The notes under the pieces: generated by a model
What the model was told of the DNA's origin: nothing
Database searches by the model: none
The model's input: the letters and a program-made list of their open reading frames with translations, nothing else
Program-made: the position numbers and the translations under genes
Part shown: positions 1 to 8,560 of the stretch, piece after piece
Layout of the letters: each line of letters opens with the position of its first letter
How positions within the stretch are numbered: position 1 is the stretch's first letter
From: Colwellia sp.
GTDB taxonomy: Bacteria > Pseudomonadota > Gammaproteobacteria > Enterobacterales > Alteromonadaceae
Assembly (NCBI GenBank): GCA_013215465.1
Contig: JABSOW010000008.1
Coordinates: 62,001-126,000, forward strand
Direction: 5' to 3'
DNA: 64,000 nt

Positions 1-697
1 CGCCCGCCGCTACAGGAACGGTCTTTAGACCCCATTGTTCAGCTACGTCTGAACGTAATATTCCAGTAACTTCAGTGCCTTCAAATAATTCAGGCATGTG
101 AGACTTATCTAAAGCGGTTGCCGTTAGCATTTCATTTGACCACTGGCGATTAGCGACATCTAACCATAAGGTTCCTGAACTATCTGACATATCTGAGGCA
201 TAATCACCGGTCATTAACAAGCGAAGATAATCTTTGGGTAATAATATTTTATTAATTTTATCAAATAGATGCGGCTCATTTTTTTTGACCCATGCAAGTT
301 TTGGCGCAGTAAAACCAGGCATTGCAATATTGCCGGTAATTTGGCGACTATTGGTTATCAGTTCTTCTATTTCGGAGCACTCTAAATAGCTTCGACCATC
401 ATTCCATAATATAGCCGGACGGATGACCTTATCGTTTTCATCGAGCAAGGTGGCACCGTGCATTTGACCCGATAAACCAATTGCCTTTACATCGGACAGG
501 ATTTTTCCATGGCTAACTTTTAATTGAGACATAGCAAGATTTGTTGCCTGCCACCAGTGTTTGGGGTCTTGTTCAGACCATAGATTTTCTAGACGAGATA
601 CCGTTAACGTGGAGGATGCTTGCGCAATAAGCTGATCATCCTCTCCAAGTATAACAACCTTAACGCCAGAAGTTCCTAAATCTATTCCTAAATACAT
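1..697 (-). CDS. xylB: Xylulokinase (FGGY family), C-terminal part outside window
   Basis: The sequence encodes the first 232 residues of a carbohydrate kinase that runs off the left edge. The N-terminus MYLGIDLGTSGVKVVIL is the phosphate-1 loop of the FGGY fold. It is followed by the typical xylulokinase stretch GLSGQMHGATLLD (about residues 93-105) and ILWNDGRS (about 114-121). Family knowledge: XylB phosphorylates D-xylulose to xylulose 5-phosphate in the cytoplasm, for the pentose phosphate pathway. It is the last gene visible in a minus-strand operon with an arabitol-type dehydrogenase, whose product is D-xylulose, so the pathway is coherent. The start ATG is at 697. A 200-bp gap with a hairpin separates it from the upstream HAD gene. 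Assignment is confident at family level; substrate fits the context. Confidence 0.9.
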   Translation of the reverse strand, partial: MYLGIDLGTSGVKVVILGEDDQLIAQASSTLTVSRLENLWSEQDPKHWWQATNLAMSQLKVSHGKILSDVKAIGLSGQMHGATLLDENDKVIRPAILWNDGRSYLECSEIEELITNSRQITGNIAMPGFTAPKLAWVKKNEPHLFDKINKILLPKDYLRLLMTGDYASDMSDSSGTLWLDVANRQWSNEMLTATALDKSHMPELFEGTEVTGILRSDVAEQWGLKTVPVAAG

Positions 698-730
698 AAT
701 CCTATCTCTTTGTTTTATAATTAGTTTGCT

Positions 731-760
731 AGCCCACCCGCCTTTAAAGGGGGGGAGGCT
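731..760. repeat. Imperfect hairpin between the HAD gene and xylB
   Basis: An imperfect inverted repeat has arms AGCC...CCC and GGG...GGCT around a CCTTTAAAGG core. It lies in the 200-bp gap between two genes of the same operon. No T-run follows on the minus strand, so it is more likely an RNA-stabilising or attenuating hairpin than an efficient terminator. Confidence 0.4.
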
Positions 761-897
761 CATTTTAGATTAAAGGTTCTCCACCATCAATCACCAAAGC
801 GAGTAACATTCTTTTTAAACTATGATTAATACCGTTAATTACCATAAAACCGATAAACATATTAAATTAACAGGGTGATAAGTGCACAAAGAACCAT

Positions 898-1590
898 CTA
901 CTCGTTATTACCAATAAAGCGAGAGTTGGCGCCATTGACTAAATGATGTTCAATTTTTTCTAGAGAGGTAAAAATACCATCAGCGATACTATATTTAGGA
1001 TCTGTAACATCTTCCGGTATTACATAGGTAGTAATTGCCGCGGCTTTACCTGAAATCATACCGGTAATACTATCTTCAACTATTACGCATTGTTCTTTAT
1101 TCGTTTTTAGTTGCTTCGCGGCGCTTAAATATACACAAGGATGAGGTTTTCCATATTTTTCACTATCAGCACTACAAATCACAGTAAAAAAATCTCGAAT
1201 CGCTAAATGATCCAATACAGCATCAATTATTGGAATGCTAGAAGAAGTTGCCAAACCTATTTTAAAGTTATTTTTTCTTAAATAGTTAAGCAAACTGTAT
1301 AAACCCGTTTTTGCATTTCCTTTCTCACGAATAAGTGCAATTACCGAATTCATAATATTTTGTTGTAACTCTAAACTTGTTATTGGTAGCTCGAAACGCT
1401 TACACCAAATATCGGCTAAATCATCTAATTTTCGCCCCATAGTATTGTTGATGCAGTCATCTACAGTAACTATTACATTGTATTTCTTGAGCTCTTCGAT
1501 TTGTGCCTGACGCCAGAAAGGCTCTGAGTCAATTAGCACACCGTCCATATCAAAAATAACAGTATTTATATTCATCAATTGCGTATCCAT
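898..1590 (-). CDS. HAD-superfamily sugar phosphatase (HxpB/beta-phosphoglucomutase-like)
   Basis: This 230-residue protein has the haloacid dehalogenase motifs in order. Motif I is DMDGVLIDSEPFW (about residues 14-26), with the nucleophile Asp and acid/base Asp. Motif II is the Ser/Thr in LATSSS (about 113-118). Motif III is KYGKPHP and motif IV is EDSITGM. The spacing and the C1-type helical cap match the YniC/HxpB and beta-phosphoglucomutase group, which dephosphorylates hexose and pentitol phosphates. It sits between the ABC permease gene (66-bp gap) and xylB. HAD genes also occur in rhizobial sorbitol/mannitol operons, so a role in clearing toxic polyol phosphates is a reasonable inference. 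The start at 1590 could instead be the second Met five codons in. The exact substrate is unknown. Confidence 0.85.
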   Translation of the reverse strand: MDTQLMNINTVIFDMDGVLIDSEPFWRQAQIEELKKYNVIVTVDDCINNTMGRKLDDLADIWCKRFELPITSLELQQNIMNSVIALIREKGNAKTGLYSLLNYLRKNNFKIGLATSSSIPIIDAVLDHLAIRDFFTVICSADSEKYGKPHPCVYLSAAKQLKTNKEQCVIVEDSITGMISGKAAAITTYVIPEDVTDPKYSIADGIFTSLEKIEHHLVNGANSRFIGNNE

Positions 1591-1656
1591 AAAATTTGTA
1601 CAAAAATATTTGACGAGCCAGATCCGCTGATAAAGCTCAATTTGGCTTATTGATTA

Positions 1657-2634
1657 CTATTGTTTTGTTTTTAAACTTTCAAGCACTACTGCAAGTATAA
1701 TAATAACCCCTTTTACGATCTGCTGTAGGTAACCAGAAATATTCATAAGATTCATTAAATTTGAAATAACACTTAAAATTAAAACACCAATTATAGTTTT
1801 GAATACTGTCCCGCGCCCTCCAGCTAAACTTGCCCCACCAACAACAACAGCTGCAATTGCATCTAGTTCAAATGATAAACCTAATACGGGTGAACCTACT
1901 CCAGTTCTAGTGGCAGCAATAACACCTGCTACCCCACAAGCCATACCACTTAAAGCATAAACAGCAAATTTATAGCGCTCAACAGGAATACCAGCAAAGC
2001 GTGTTGCGGTTTCATTAGAGCCAATAGAAATAACTAACCGACCGAAGGTTGTTTTTTTATAAATAAAATGGGCTAATATAGAAAAAAATAAGAATACATA
2101 AACAGGAAGAGGTAGCCCCATAAAATAACCCGTGCCAAAATCAACAAACGCGACATCATCTACAAAAATTGGTTGACCTTTAGATACGATTAAAGCTAAG
2201 CCACGTGCAATAGTCATCATAGCGAGGGTTGCAATAAAAGGTGCAATTTTAAAATATGCTACCAAACCACCTGCGCAAGAACCCATCAAAGTAGCGACAA
2301 TAACAGCAGAGCATACCGCAAAAAACACCCCATATTCAGGAATGACTAATGCCACTACTACTGAAACTAATGCCATTATTGAGCCGACTGATAAATCTAT
2401 TCCGCCAGTTAAAATAACATATAGCATACCTAACGAAACTAACCCGAGAGGAACACTTTGGCGAAGAACATTAGTAATATTAGCGACCGAATAAAACTTG
2501 TCCGATAAGAAATATGCAGCAAACATCATGGTAAGAAAAACCACTATAGTTGAATGCTCCGCAAGTAAATTAAGTGTGTTTTTTATTGAAAAATTATTGT
2601 TGGTTATCTTTTGTTCAGTTACGATTGAATTCAT
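1657..2634 (-). CDS. Ribose/polyol-type ABC transporter permease (RbsC family)
   Basis: This 325-residue, very hydrophobic protein belongs to the RbsC/AraH permease family (BPD_transp_2 fold) of CUT2 sugar importers. Family hallmarks seen are GGIDLSVGSIMALVS near residue 80 and the coupling-region sequence GIPVERYKFAVYALSGM near 220. VVVGGASLAGGRGTVFKT follows near 265. About eight to ten membrane segments are visible. It starts 11 bp after the ATPase gene ends, so the two are surely cotranscribed. It would form the inner-membrane channel that works with the neighbouring ATPase and periplasmic binding protein. The location points to a pentitol or pentose substrate; CUT2 permeases do not show specificity by sequence alone. 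Confidence 0.92.
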   Translation of the reverse strand: MNSIVTEQKITNNNFSIKNTLNLLAEHSTIVVFLTMMFAAYFLSDKFYSVANITNVLRQSVPLGLVSLGMLYVILTGGIDLSVGSIMALVSVVVALVIPEYGVFFAVCSAVIVATLMGSCAGGLVAYFKIAPFIATLAMMTIARGLALIVSKGQPIFVDDVAFVDFGTGYFMGLPLPVYVFLFFSILAHFIYKKTTFGRLVISIGSNETATRFAGIPVERYKFAVYALSGMACGVAGVIAATRTGVGSPVLGLSFELDAIAAVVVGGASLAGGRGTVFKTIIGVLILSVISNLMNLMNISGYLQQIVKGVIIILAVVLESLKTKQ

Positions 2635-2645
2635 AATATTTTCTC

Positions 2646-4145
2646 TTAAATTAGGGCTCTTTTAGGTAGAGCCATCCTCATAATGTTTTTTTCAGTCATG
2701 TCATCACCAATTAATTCGCCAGCTATTTCACCCTCACTCATCACGTAAGTACGATGACACAGGCCAATTATTTCCATTAGTTCTGAGGAAATAATTAAAA
2801 TGGCATAGCCTTTTTGGGTAAGTTCAAGAATGATATTATATATTTCTGACTTAGCACCGACATCAACCCCTCTTGTTGGTTCATCTAAAATCAGTACATC
2901 ACAGTCTGTATTTAACCATTTAGCTATCACCACTTTTTGCTGATTACCACCACTTAAGCTTGAAATTGGATCTTCAATTGAGCCTAATTTTATAGCTAAT
3001 CTTTTTCTAAACTCATTACTGATAGTGATTTCTTTTAGTCGATTAATTATGCCGAAAGTTGAGCCGGTCTTCTTAAGATTGGATAAGGTTATATTCTCTC
3101 GAATAGGCCTAGACAGTATTGCACCTTGCTCTTTTCGACTTTCTGGTACTAAACCGATACCTAATTTAACGGCATCTGCGGGGTTATTTATGTGCAGTGT
3201 CTTACCATTTTTTTTTATTTCCCCCGAAGCTATTAAATCAATACCAAATAAACAACGAGCTATTTCTGTGCGGCCTGCGCCTATGATTCCCGCTAAGCCG
3301 ACTATTTCACCTTTTTTGACATTAATATTAATATTACGAAGGAGTTTTGCTGTGTTCAGGTTAATAACTTCCAATACCACCTCTTCTGAGGGGATTTGTT
3401 TTTCAGGAAATAATTGATTAAACTGTCGGCCAACCATACTGCAAATAATGTCATTCTCTGTACAGGTCTCAGGATCTAATTCAATTACTGTTTCGCCGTC
3501 TTTAATGACAGTTATTGCGTCAGTTAATTTAAATATTTCATCTAATCGATGAGATATATATATAATAGTTACCCCTTTATCCCTTAGTGCTCTCAGCTTA
3601 TCAAAAAGAACATCTATTTCTTTTTCTGACAAAATTGCCGTCGGTTCATCCAGTATTAATATATTGACGTTTTTAGCTAATGACTTTGCAATTTCAACCA
3701 TCTGCTGATAAGCGATACTTAGATCACCTAATCGAGTACTGGGATGGATATCAAAGCCTAATTGATCTAACGCTAGTTTAGCTAATCTATTGATTTTTTT
3801 AGTACTAACCAAAGCACCTCCGAATCCTAAATCGCTTAGAAATATATTTTCTGCAACCGATAAATCTTTAGAAAGTGCTAATTCTTGGTGAATAATTCCA
3901 ATATTATGCTCTTGGCTTTGTCTCGGAGTGGTAAAATGTACTTCTTGACCGTCAATGGTAATCTTACCGCCATCCTTGATATAAATTCCTGAAAGAACCT
4001 TCATCAGTGTAGATTTTCCTGCTCCATTTTCGCCCACTAGCGCATGAATTGAGCCTTTTTTAACCTTAAGGTCGACACTTTTTAAGGCATGAATACCGCC
4101 GAATCTTTTTTGTACGTTGTTCATGACAATTGAATATTCACGCAT
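2646..4145 (-). CDS. Ribose/polyol-type ABC transporter ATP-binding protein (RbsA family)
   Basis: A duplicated ATPase of about 499 residues, typical for CUT2 importers (RbsA, AraG). The first half has Walker A GENGAGKST, a degenerate signature region (LSIAYQQMVEIAKSLA) and Walker B ILILDEPTA. The second half has a degenerate Walker A (GIIGAGRTE), the signature LSGGNQQKV and Walker B VLILDEPTRG. I chose the ATG at 4145 because AGAGG lies six bases upstream and the protein then begins MREYSIVMNNVQKRFGG as the family does. An upstream in-frame ATG at 4196 would add 17 poorly conserved residues. It energises sugar import with the adjacent permease. Confidence 0.92.
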   Translation of the reverse strand: MREYSIVMNNVQKRFGGIHALKSVDLKVKKGSIHALVGENGAGKSTLMKVLSGIYIKDGGKITIDGQEVHFTTPRQSQEHNIGIIHQELALSKDLSVAENIFLSDLGFGGALVSTKKINRLAKLALDQLGFDIHPSTRLGDLSIAYQQMVEIAKSLAKNVNILILDEPTAILSEKEIDVLFDKLRALRDKGVTIIYISHRLDEIFKLTDAITVIKDGETVIELDPETCTENDIICSMVGRQFNQLFPEKQIPSEEVVLEVINLNTAKLLRNININVKKGEIVGLAGIIGAGRTEIARCLFGIDLIASGEIKKNGKTLHINNPADAVKLGIGLVPESRKEQGAILSRPIRENITLSNLKKTGSTFGIINRLKEITISNEFRKRLAIKLGSIEDPISSLSGGNQQKVVIAKWLNTDCDVLILDEPTRGVDVGAKSEIYNIILELTQKGYAILIISSELMEIIGLCHRTYVMSEGEIAGELIGDDMTEKNIMRMALPKRALI

Positions 4146-4173
4146 AATAACCTCTACTTTAACCATTTTACTT

Positions 4174-4187
4174 ATACCAATTGGTAT
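4174..4187. repeat. Perfect 14-bp palindrome upstream of the ATPase gene
   Basis: ATACCAATTGGTAT is a perfect palindrome about 30 bases upstream of the ATPase start, in the gap after the binding-protein gene. It could be an operator or part of a dispersed short repeat. No second copy was noticed in this window. Confidence 0.35.
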
Positions 4188-4200
4188 TAATTGCACTATT

Positions 4201-4239
4201 AATCCCCTTTGATATAAAGTTCATATAACAAAGGGGATT
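4201..4239 (-). promoter_or_regulatory. Intercistronic stem-loop between binding-protein and ATPase genes
   Basis: A perfect 10-bp inverted repeat (AATCCCCTTT and AAAGGGGATT, 19-base loop) lies just after the binding-protein stop. No U-run follows it on the minus strand. Such hairpins commonly protect the 3' end of binding-protein mRNA, so that this subunit is made in excess over the membrane parts. That role is inferred from position. Confidence 0.55.
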
Positions 4240-4253
4240 TCAACGTTTATGAT

Positions 4254-5210
4254 TTAAAAAAGAGATTTCGAATCGTATTCATTAGCCACATTTTTCTTTG
4301 TTATGACTATAGGCGGAATGTAAACATAATCAGGGTAATCTTTTTGACCCGCATGGTAGCTTTCGATAATATCAAGTATCGTCTTTGTTAAGGTGTTCGG
4401 GTTATTTGATGCCGTTGCTTGGAGTTCTCCACGTTGGATTGACTCTAAACCTTTTTTATAGCCATCGTGTGAATATACTCTTACTTGATCCAATTTATTG
4501 GCCGCTTTTAAAGCGCGAATAGCTCCTAAGCCCATGTCATCCATTTCGGCATATACACAATTAAGCTCATCACCCGTTGCAACGATTAGATCTTCCATTG
4601 CTTTTAAACCGCCTTGTTGATCCCAATTACCCCAACCCTGACTTAGAATTGTTAAATTAGTCTTATTATATTTTCTAATTTGGGTTTCCATAACACCTAG
4701 CATAAAATTATTGCTACGTGCCTCACCGACTAAATTACCTTGATTACCACTAATAAGAACACAATTCATCGGCTTATTACGAAACTGCTTTACCGCAAAT
4801 TCACCGATTAAGCGGTTGTTTTTACGGTTGTTTGCCATTACCCGAGTAACAACTGGTGCGTCCAACGAAATATCACTATCGATAATAAAAGTAGCGACAC
4901 CCTTGCGTTGAGCTATTTCGGCAATTCGCTTACCTGCAATAGGATCTTGTGGATTTAATATCAAATAATCAATATCTTGAGATAACATATCTTCAACGTC
5001 TGATATTTGCTTACTCATATCGCTACGTGCATCGGTAATAATTAATTCAAAGCCCTTTTCTTTGCTATGAATTTTCATATACTCTGTTAAGCCATTGAAA
5101 AATGCACCATTTAAAGTTCGGTTTGAAAAACCAATTTTAACTTTCTCGGTCGCAAAAGCAGAACTGATAGTCATTGCACTTAATAGTGTGCCTATGATTA
5201 ATTTTTTCAT
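4254..5210 (-). CDS. Periplasmic sugar-binding protein (RbsB-like) of the ABC importer
   Basis: A 318-residue substrate-binding protein with a clear Sec signal peptide (MKKLIIGTLLSAMTISSAFA, cleavage after AFA). The mature part begins TEKVKIGFSNRTLNGAFF, as in type I periplasmic binding proteins of the ribose/galactose group. Other family features are YLILNPQDP (about residues 102-110), FIIDSDI and the hinge-side VYAEMDDMGLGAI. A good Shine-Dalgarno (GGGGA) precedes the ATG at 5210. It lies 75 bp after the polyol dehydrogenase gene and 108 bp before the ATPase gene. It would capture the sugar alcohol or pentose for import; arabitol is the context-based guess. Confidence 0.9.
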   Translation of the reverse strand: MKKLIIGTLLSAMTISSAFATEKVKIGFSNRTLNGAFFNGLTEYMKIHSKEKGFELIITDARSDMSKQISDVEDMLSQDIDYLILNPQDPIAGKRIAEIAQRKGVATFIIDSDISLDAPVVTRVMANNRKNNRLIGEFAVKQFRNKPMNCVLISGNQGNLVGEARSNNFMLGVMETQIRKYNKTNLTILSQGWGNWDQQGGLKAMEDLIVATGDELNCVYAEMDDMGLGAIRALKAANKLDQVRVYSHDGYKKGLESIQRGELQATASNNPNTLTKTILDIIESYHAGQKDYPDYVYIPPIVITKKNVANEYDSKSLF

Positions 5211-5285
5211 AAATGTATCCCCATTTTTATTAGTTGAGTGTTAGTATTTTTCGTTGTCTATCTCTTTATTATTTTTTAAGTGTCG

Positions 5286-6698
5286 CTATTTCCCCTCTCT
5301 ATTTATTAGTAAATATAAGTCATTGATTTTACTTCGTAGTAAAACCTCAAATTCAGAGTTACCTGCAAGCTGACCAAAAAGCATGCTGTTCTGAGCATAA
5401 ACTTTAATCGGATCATCACTCATATACATATTAGCCACTGCTTGCTTATCAATAACACCGTCTAAGTATTCATATGGAAGAGTTCCTTGATGCCATTTTT
5501 TTAAGTAAATGAAAAATAATGCAGGTAACATTGCCGTTGCTTCAGGAGGTTTTTTATTTTGATAGCAATCGATTAATGTAGGGGTAATCATTGCTGGTAT
5601 CTTAGAAAAACCATCTGCAGCAACCCTTTGATTTGTATCTTTTATATTTGGGTTAGCAAAACGTTCCAGCACAATATCACGGTAATCAGTCAAATTTATT
5701 TCATTACTATTTAAGCTTGGAATAACATCTTCCGTGATATAATCAAAAGCTAATTTATATATAAAGTCCGTAGCAACACTTTCATATATATAGGATTTCC
5801 CTAACAATGTTCCTGCCCATGCAATACAGCTATGGGATGCATTTAATATGCGGATTTTGGCTTCCTCATATGGCACTACAGACTCGACTATTTCTGCACC
5901 CACAGAAGCTAGATCTGGACGTTGGGTAATAAAATCATCTTCTATGACCCATTGTATATATGATTCAGCCATCACTGGTGCATTGTCTTGTATACCTGTT
6001 TTTTCTTGAATACGTTTAGGCAAATCTTCAGTCGGGCGTGGCGTTATCCGGTCGACCATAGTATTGGGGCAAGTTATATTATTACTGACCCAAGCCAGTA
6101 ACTTTTCATCTTTTTGGAATTGTAAAAACTCAACTAAGGCATTAGCAAACCGCGTTCCATTATGGCGTAAATTATCACAATTTAATAAGGTCACAGGTCC
6201 ATGATTGTCAGTCATTCTTTTACGTAACATACTTACCACTACACCATAAATTGTTTGTGTATCACCAGATAAGTCAGCTTGAATGGCCTTGTTATATTGA
6301 TCCAATTTATTATCAGTATTTAAATAATACCCCGCTTCAGTAACTGTAAAAGAGATCACTTTAGTTGCTTCTAGAGATCCAATAATGATTAACGGCGTCA
6401 ATCCTTTTTGCCACGGGATTATATTTTTTATTGAGGTGATTTTTTCATACTTTCTTTCACCTTGAGGGGAAATAGTTTCCAGAGTGTATTCACCCTGTTG
6501 TTCCCTAAGATGCGTTGCAATAACTTCATCTTCGCAACGCATATTACCAGCAGTAATTGACCACGTATTATCACCTGCTTCAATAAGCTTGTGCATATAC
6601 CAAGCTTGATGAGAGCGGTGAAATGCCCCCAAACCAATGTGTAGCCATGTGTAGTTATGTGAATCACTCAAACCATTTACCTTTAATAGACATTTCAT
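5286..6698 (-). CDS. dalD: D-arabinitol 4-dehydrogenase-like polyol dehydrogenase
   Basis: A 470-residue member of the polyol-specific long-chain dehydrogenase family (mannitol/fructuronate dehydrogenases). The Rossmann N-terminus [19 protein letters not shown] and the segment [17 protein letters not shown] resemble Klebsiella-type D-arabinitol dehydrogenases most closely. The family active-site region with Lys, Asn and His is seen as [16 protein letters not shown] near residues 283-298. It would oxidise D-arabitol to D-xylulose with NAD+, feeding the downstream xylulokinase. It is first in the minus-strand operon. The ATG at 6698 has no evident Shine-Dalgarno. A TTG at 6671 preceded by AAAGG would give a start nearer the family norm. 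Mannitol dehydrogenase remains possible, but the kinase context favours arabitol. Confidence 0.85.
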   Translation of the reverse strand: MKCLLKVNGLSDSHNYTWLHIGLGAFHRSHQAWYMHKLIEAGDNTWSITAGNMRCEDEVIATHLREQQGEYTLETISPQGERKYEKITSIKNIIPWQKGLTPLIIIGSLEATKVISFTVTEAGYYLNTDNKLDQYNKAIQADLSGDTQTIYGVVVSMLRKRMTDNHGPVTLLNCDNLRHNGTRFANALVEFLQFQKDEKLLAWVSNNITCPNTMVDRITPRPTEDLPKRIQEKTGIQDNAPVMAESYIQWVIEDDFITQRPDLASVGAEIVESVVPYEEAKIRILNASHSCIAWAGTLLGKSYIYESVATDFIYKLAFDYITEDVIPSLNSNEINLTDYRDIVLERFANPNIKDTNQRVAADGFSKIPAMITPTLIDCYQNKKPPEATAMLPALFFIYLKKWHQGTLPYEYLDGVIDKQAVANMYMSDDPIKVYAQNSMLFGQLAGNSEFEVLLRSKINDLYLLINREGK

Positions 6699-7130
6699 TG
6701 ATAGTTACTATATGTGATGACTGAACAAATGTCCAGCTTATGAGCAAGTATTTAATTTCAATCAAAAGACCATCGAGCACCATCACAACCAAAATCAAAT
6801 AATAATTAATGTTTTCAATAACTAGTAATGGATTTAACTTGTATTACGACGTTAGAAAATAGTTTTTTATCGGCAATAAATAGAGGTATAAATGTTTGTA
6901 TTGGGCATTATTATGTACCAAAACCAGAATGTTTTTTATTCGAAGGAGTTAATTTTGAATAGAATAAAAAGGTGATAAACCGTGTAGTCATTTGATATTT
7001 CGCCACCTTAACAGAGGCCGGTAAATTTTAAACCTATTTTCTATTGTGAGAGCCACTGGGATTATGCATAGTTAGCATCATATAGGCTGTATTAATAGAC
7101 TCTTATAATCAGCAATCACTATAATCTCAA
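6699..7130. other. Intergenic region upstream of dalD, no gene seen
   Basis: About 430 bases of AT-rich sequence between dalD and the terminator of the outer-membrane protein gene. No ORF with coding character was found on either strand. It should hold the promoter of the dalD operon and contains one candidate operator at 6722-6735. Confidence 0.5.
6722..6735. promoter_or_regulatory. Candidate regulator operator upstream of dalD
   Basis: TGAACAAATGTCCA is an imperfect palindrome 24 bases upstream of the dalD ATG, and it stays symmetric one base further out (C...G). Nearly the same sequence occurs at 8379-8392, in front of the regulator gene. The match TGAACA-A/T-ATG-N-N-CA in two places of one locus suggests the binding site of the adjacent SorC-family protein. 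This is inference from two sites only. Confidence 0.45.
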
Positions 7131-7161
7131 ATAAAAAAGTCAGACGAATATCGTCTGACTT
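7131..7161 (-). terminator. Rho-independent terminator of the outer-membrane protein gene
   Basis: A perfect 11-bp stem (AAGTCAGACGA and its complement, 3-base loop) at 7137-7161 is followed on the minus strand by a run of six or more T. It lies about 100 bases after the stop of the minus-strand gene ending at 7261, and it separates that gene from the dalD operon. Confidence 0.85.
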
Positions 7162-7260
7162 GTCAAAAAATGGCTGACATATTTTAATGTAGCACAAGTT
7201 TATAGTTACTATCTCACTGAGCTTGCACAAAAATCCCAGCTAAATAGAACTATTTATCTG

Positions 7261-8016
7261 TTAAAAAAAGTTAAAAGCCACTTCTAGTGCGCCGATATTT
7301 AACGCTGGATTCCACATCGCTGTAGCTGAAATTGGTAAAGTGTAATTTAAAATTTCAAGTTCTTTTTTGTAAGTAAAGCCAACATTAGTAATACTTGCTT
7401 TATCATCATAAAAGTTCTTACTATCTACAGGAGAAAACGCGCCGCCAACAAAAACATTAACACTTTCACCCTTTTTACCCTGCCAAGCGGGTATTTGTAG
7501 CTCTAAATAGTTAGTGTAAGATTGCTTTTTCTTACCACTGTCTTCGTCTATATAAGTATCTACCCCTTGAATAATTACTGAGTAATAGACTGATACCGGC
7601 ATATCGCCAGAAAAAGTGTAACCGAAACCGATATCAATAAAGTTTCCTGTTTTTGTACTATCCGTAGAATAATCAAAAATATCTACATTTTGAATGGATG
7701 AATGGTTGCCATGATTGACGATTTCAACAAACATATTTTCTGAAAAATTATGTGAAGCAAAATAAGTAAACTCTTTAAATTCACCGTTAAATGTTGCCCC
7801 TCCCCAAATACCAAATTTGGTTTTTTCATCTTCTGAAAGATAAGACAACGTACCTGCGGTCATAATTCCCGGCGTAACAATAAAACCGTGCCAAAGGTGA
7901 TTCGTTTTTATTTGAAAATTTAAATCAAAATCTCCTCCTTGCTGTGCTTGTACGTTAAAGCAACCTAGGCACAGAATAATTATCATAGTGAGTTGTTTAG
8001 TTAATTTGTAATGCAT
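7261..8016 (-). CDS. Putative outer-membrane beta-barrel protein
   Basis: A 251-residue exported protein. A signal peptide is visible (MHYKLTKQLTMIIILCLGCF then NVQAQ). The mature part has alternating hydrophobic/polar strands rich in Tyr, Phe, Gly and Asn. It ends in EVAFNFF, with the C-terminal aromatic residue typical of outer-membrane barrels recognised by the BAM complex. AAGGA precedes the ATG at 8016. I do not recognise a named family. The position between the arabitol operon and its regulator suggests an outer-membrane channel or sensor for the same substrate, but this rests on context only. It has its own terminator and is transcribed divergently from the regulator. Confidence 0.7.
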   Translation of the reverse strand: MHYKLTKQLTMIIILCLGCFNVQAQQGGDFDLNFQIKTNHLWHGFIVTPGIMTAGTLSYLSEDEKTKFGIWGGATFNGEFKEFTYFASHNFSENMFVEIVNHGNHSSIQNVDIFDYSTDSTKTGNFIDIGFGYTFSGDMPVSVYYSVIIQGVDTYIDEDSGKKKQSYTNYLELQIPAWQGKKGESVNVFVGGAFSPVDSKNFYDDKASITNVGFTYKKELEILNYTLPISATAMWNPALNIGALEVAFNFF

Positions 8017-8560
8017 GTTTATTCCTTAAAGTTATATTTTTTATTAATTAGGTAATGCCTTAGGCTTATTAAAAGTTAATCGCTGATAAAATTAAGAGTA
8101 TTTCCCAACTTCCTTGCTCTATATACAAATTACTTCCAGTGCCTAAATGCGCTCCAAAACATAATTTTATAAATATTCTCAATTTATTTTTAGCAGAACT
8201 TTTACTTACAACCCATAAAGCATTACGAAACTGCTTATTTTAATAGCCTTAAATAGTACCGAGCCAATCCCAATATTAGTTTTCATTTCAAGTATTACCT
8301 TTTATGAATACATCATATTTAGCCCTTTTAAGCCTATCGAAAACAACCATACGACAAAACAAATAACTATTCAAGCACTGAACATATGATCAAATACGAT
8401 TAATTAATACATGTACTAACAATAGAGCGAAAGTATACTTATTATTAGATAGCTAATAACTTGATACACCAGTACAAAATTCAGGGTATAATTTAAAAAA
8501 AATTAAAGACTAAATTTCATATTTCGATGGCATCTATGAAGTATCCCAAGGAGATTAATA
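8017..8560. other. Divergent promoter region, no gene seen
   Basis: This 544-base AT-rich gap lies between the outer-membrane protein gene and the regulator gene, which are divergently transcribed. No coding ORF was seen. It includes a candidate operator at 8379-8392 and should hold promoters for both genes. Confidence 0.5.
8379..8392. promoter_or_regulatory. Candidate regulator operator upstream of the SorC-family gene
   Basis: TGAACATATGATCA is an imperfect palindrome about 170 bases upstream of the regulator start. It matches the site in front of dalD at 6722 in 11 of 14 positions. It would fit autoregulation plus control of the divergent outer-membrane protein gene. Confidence 0.45.
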
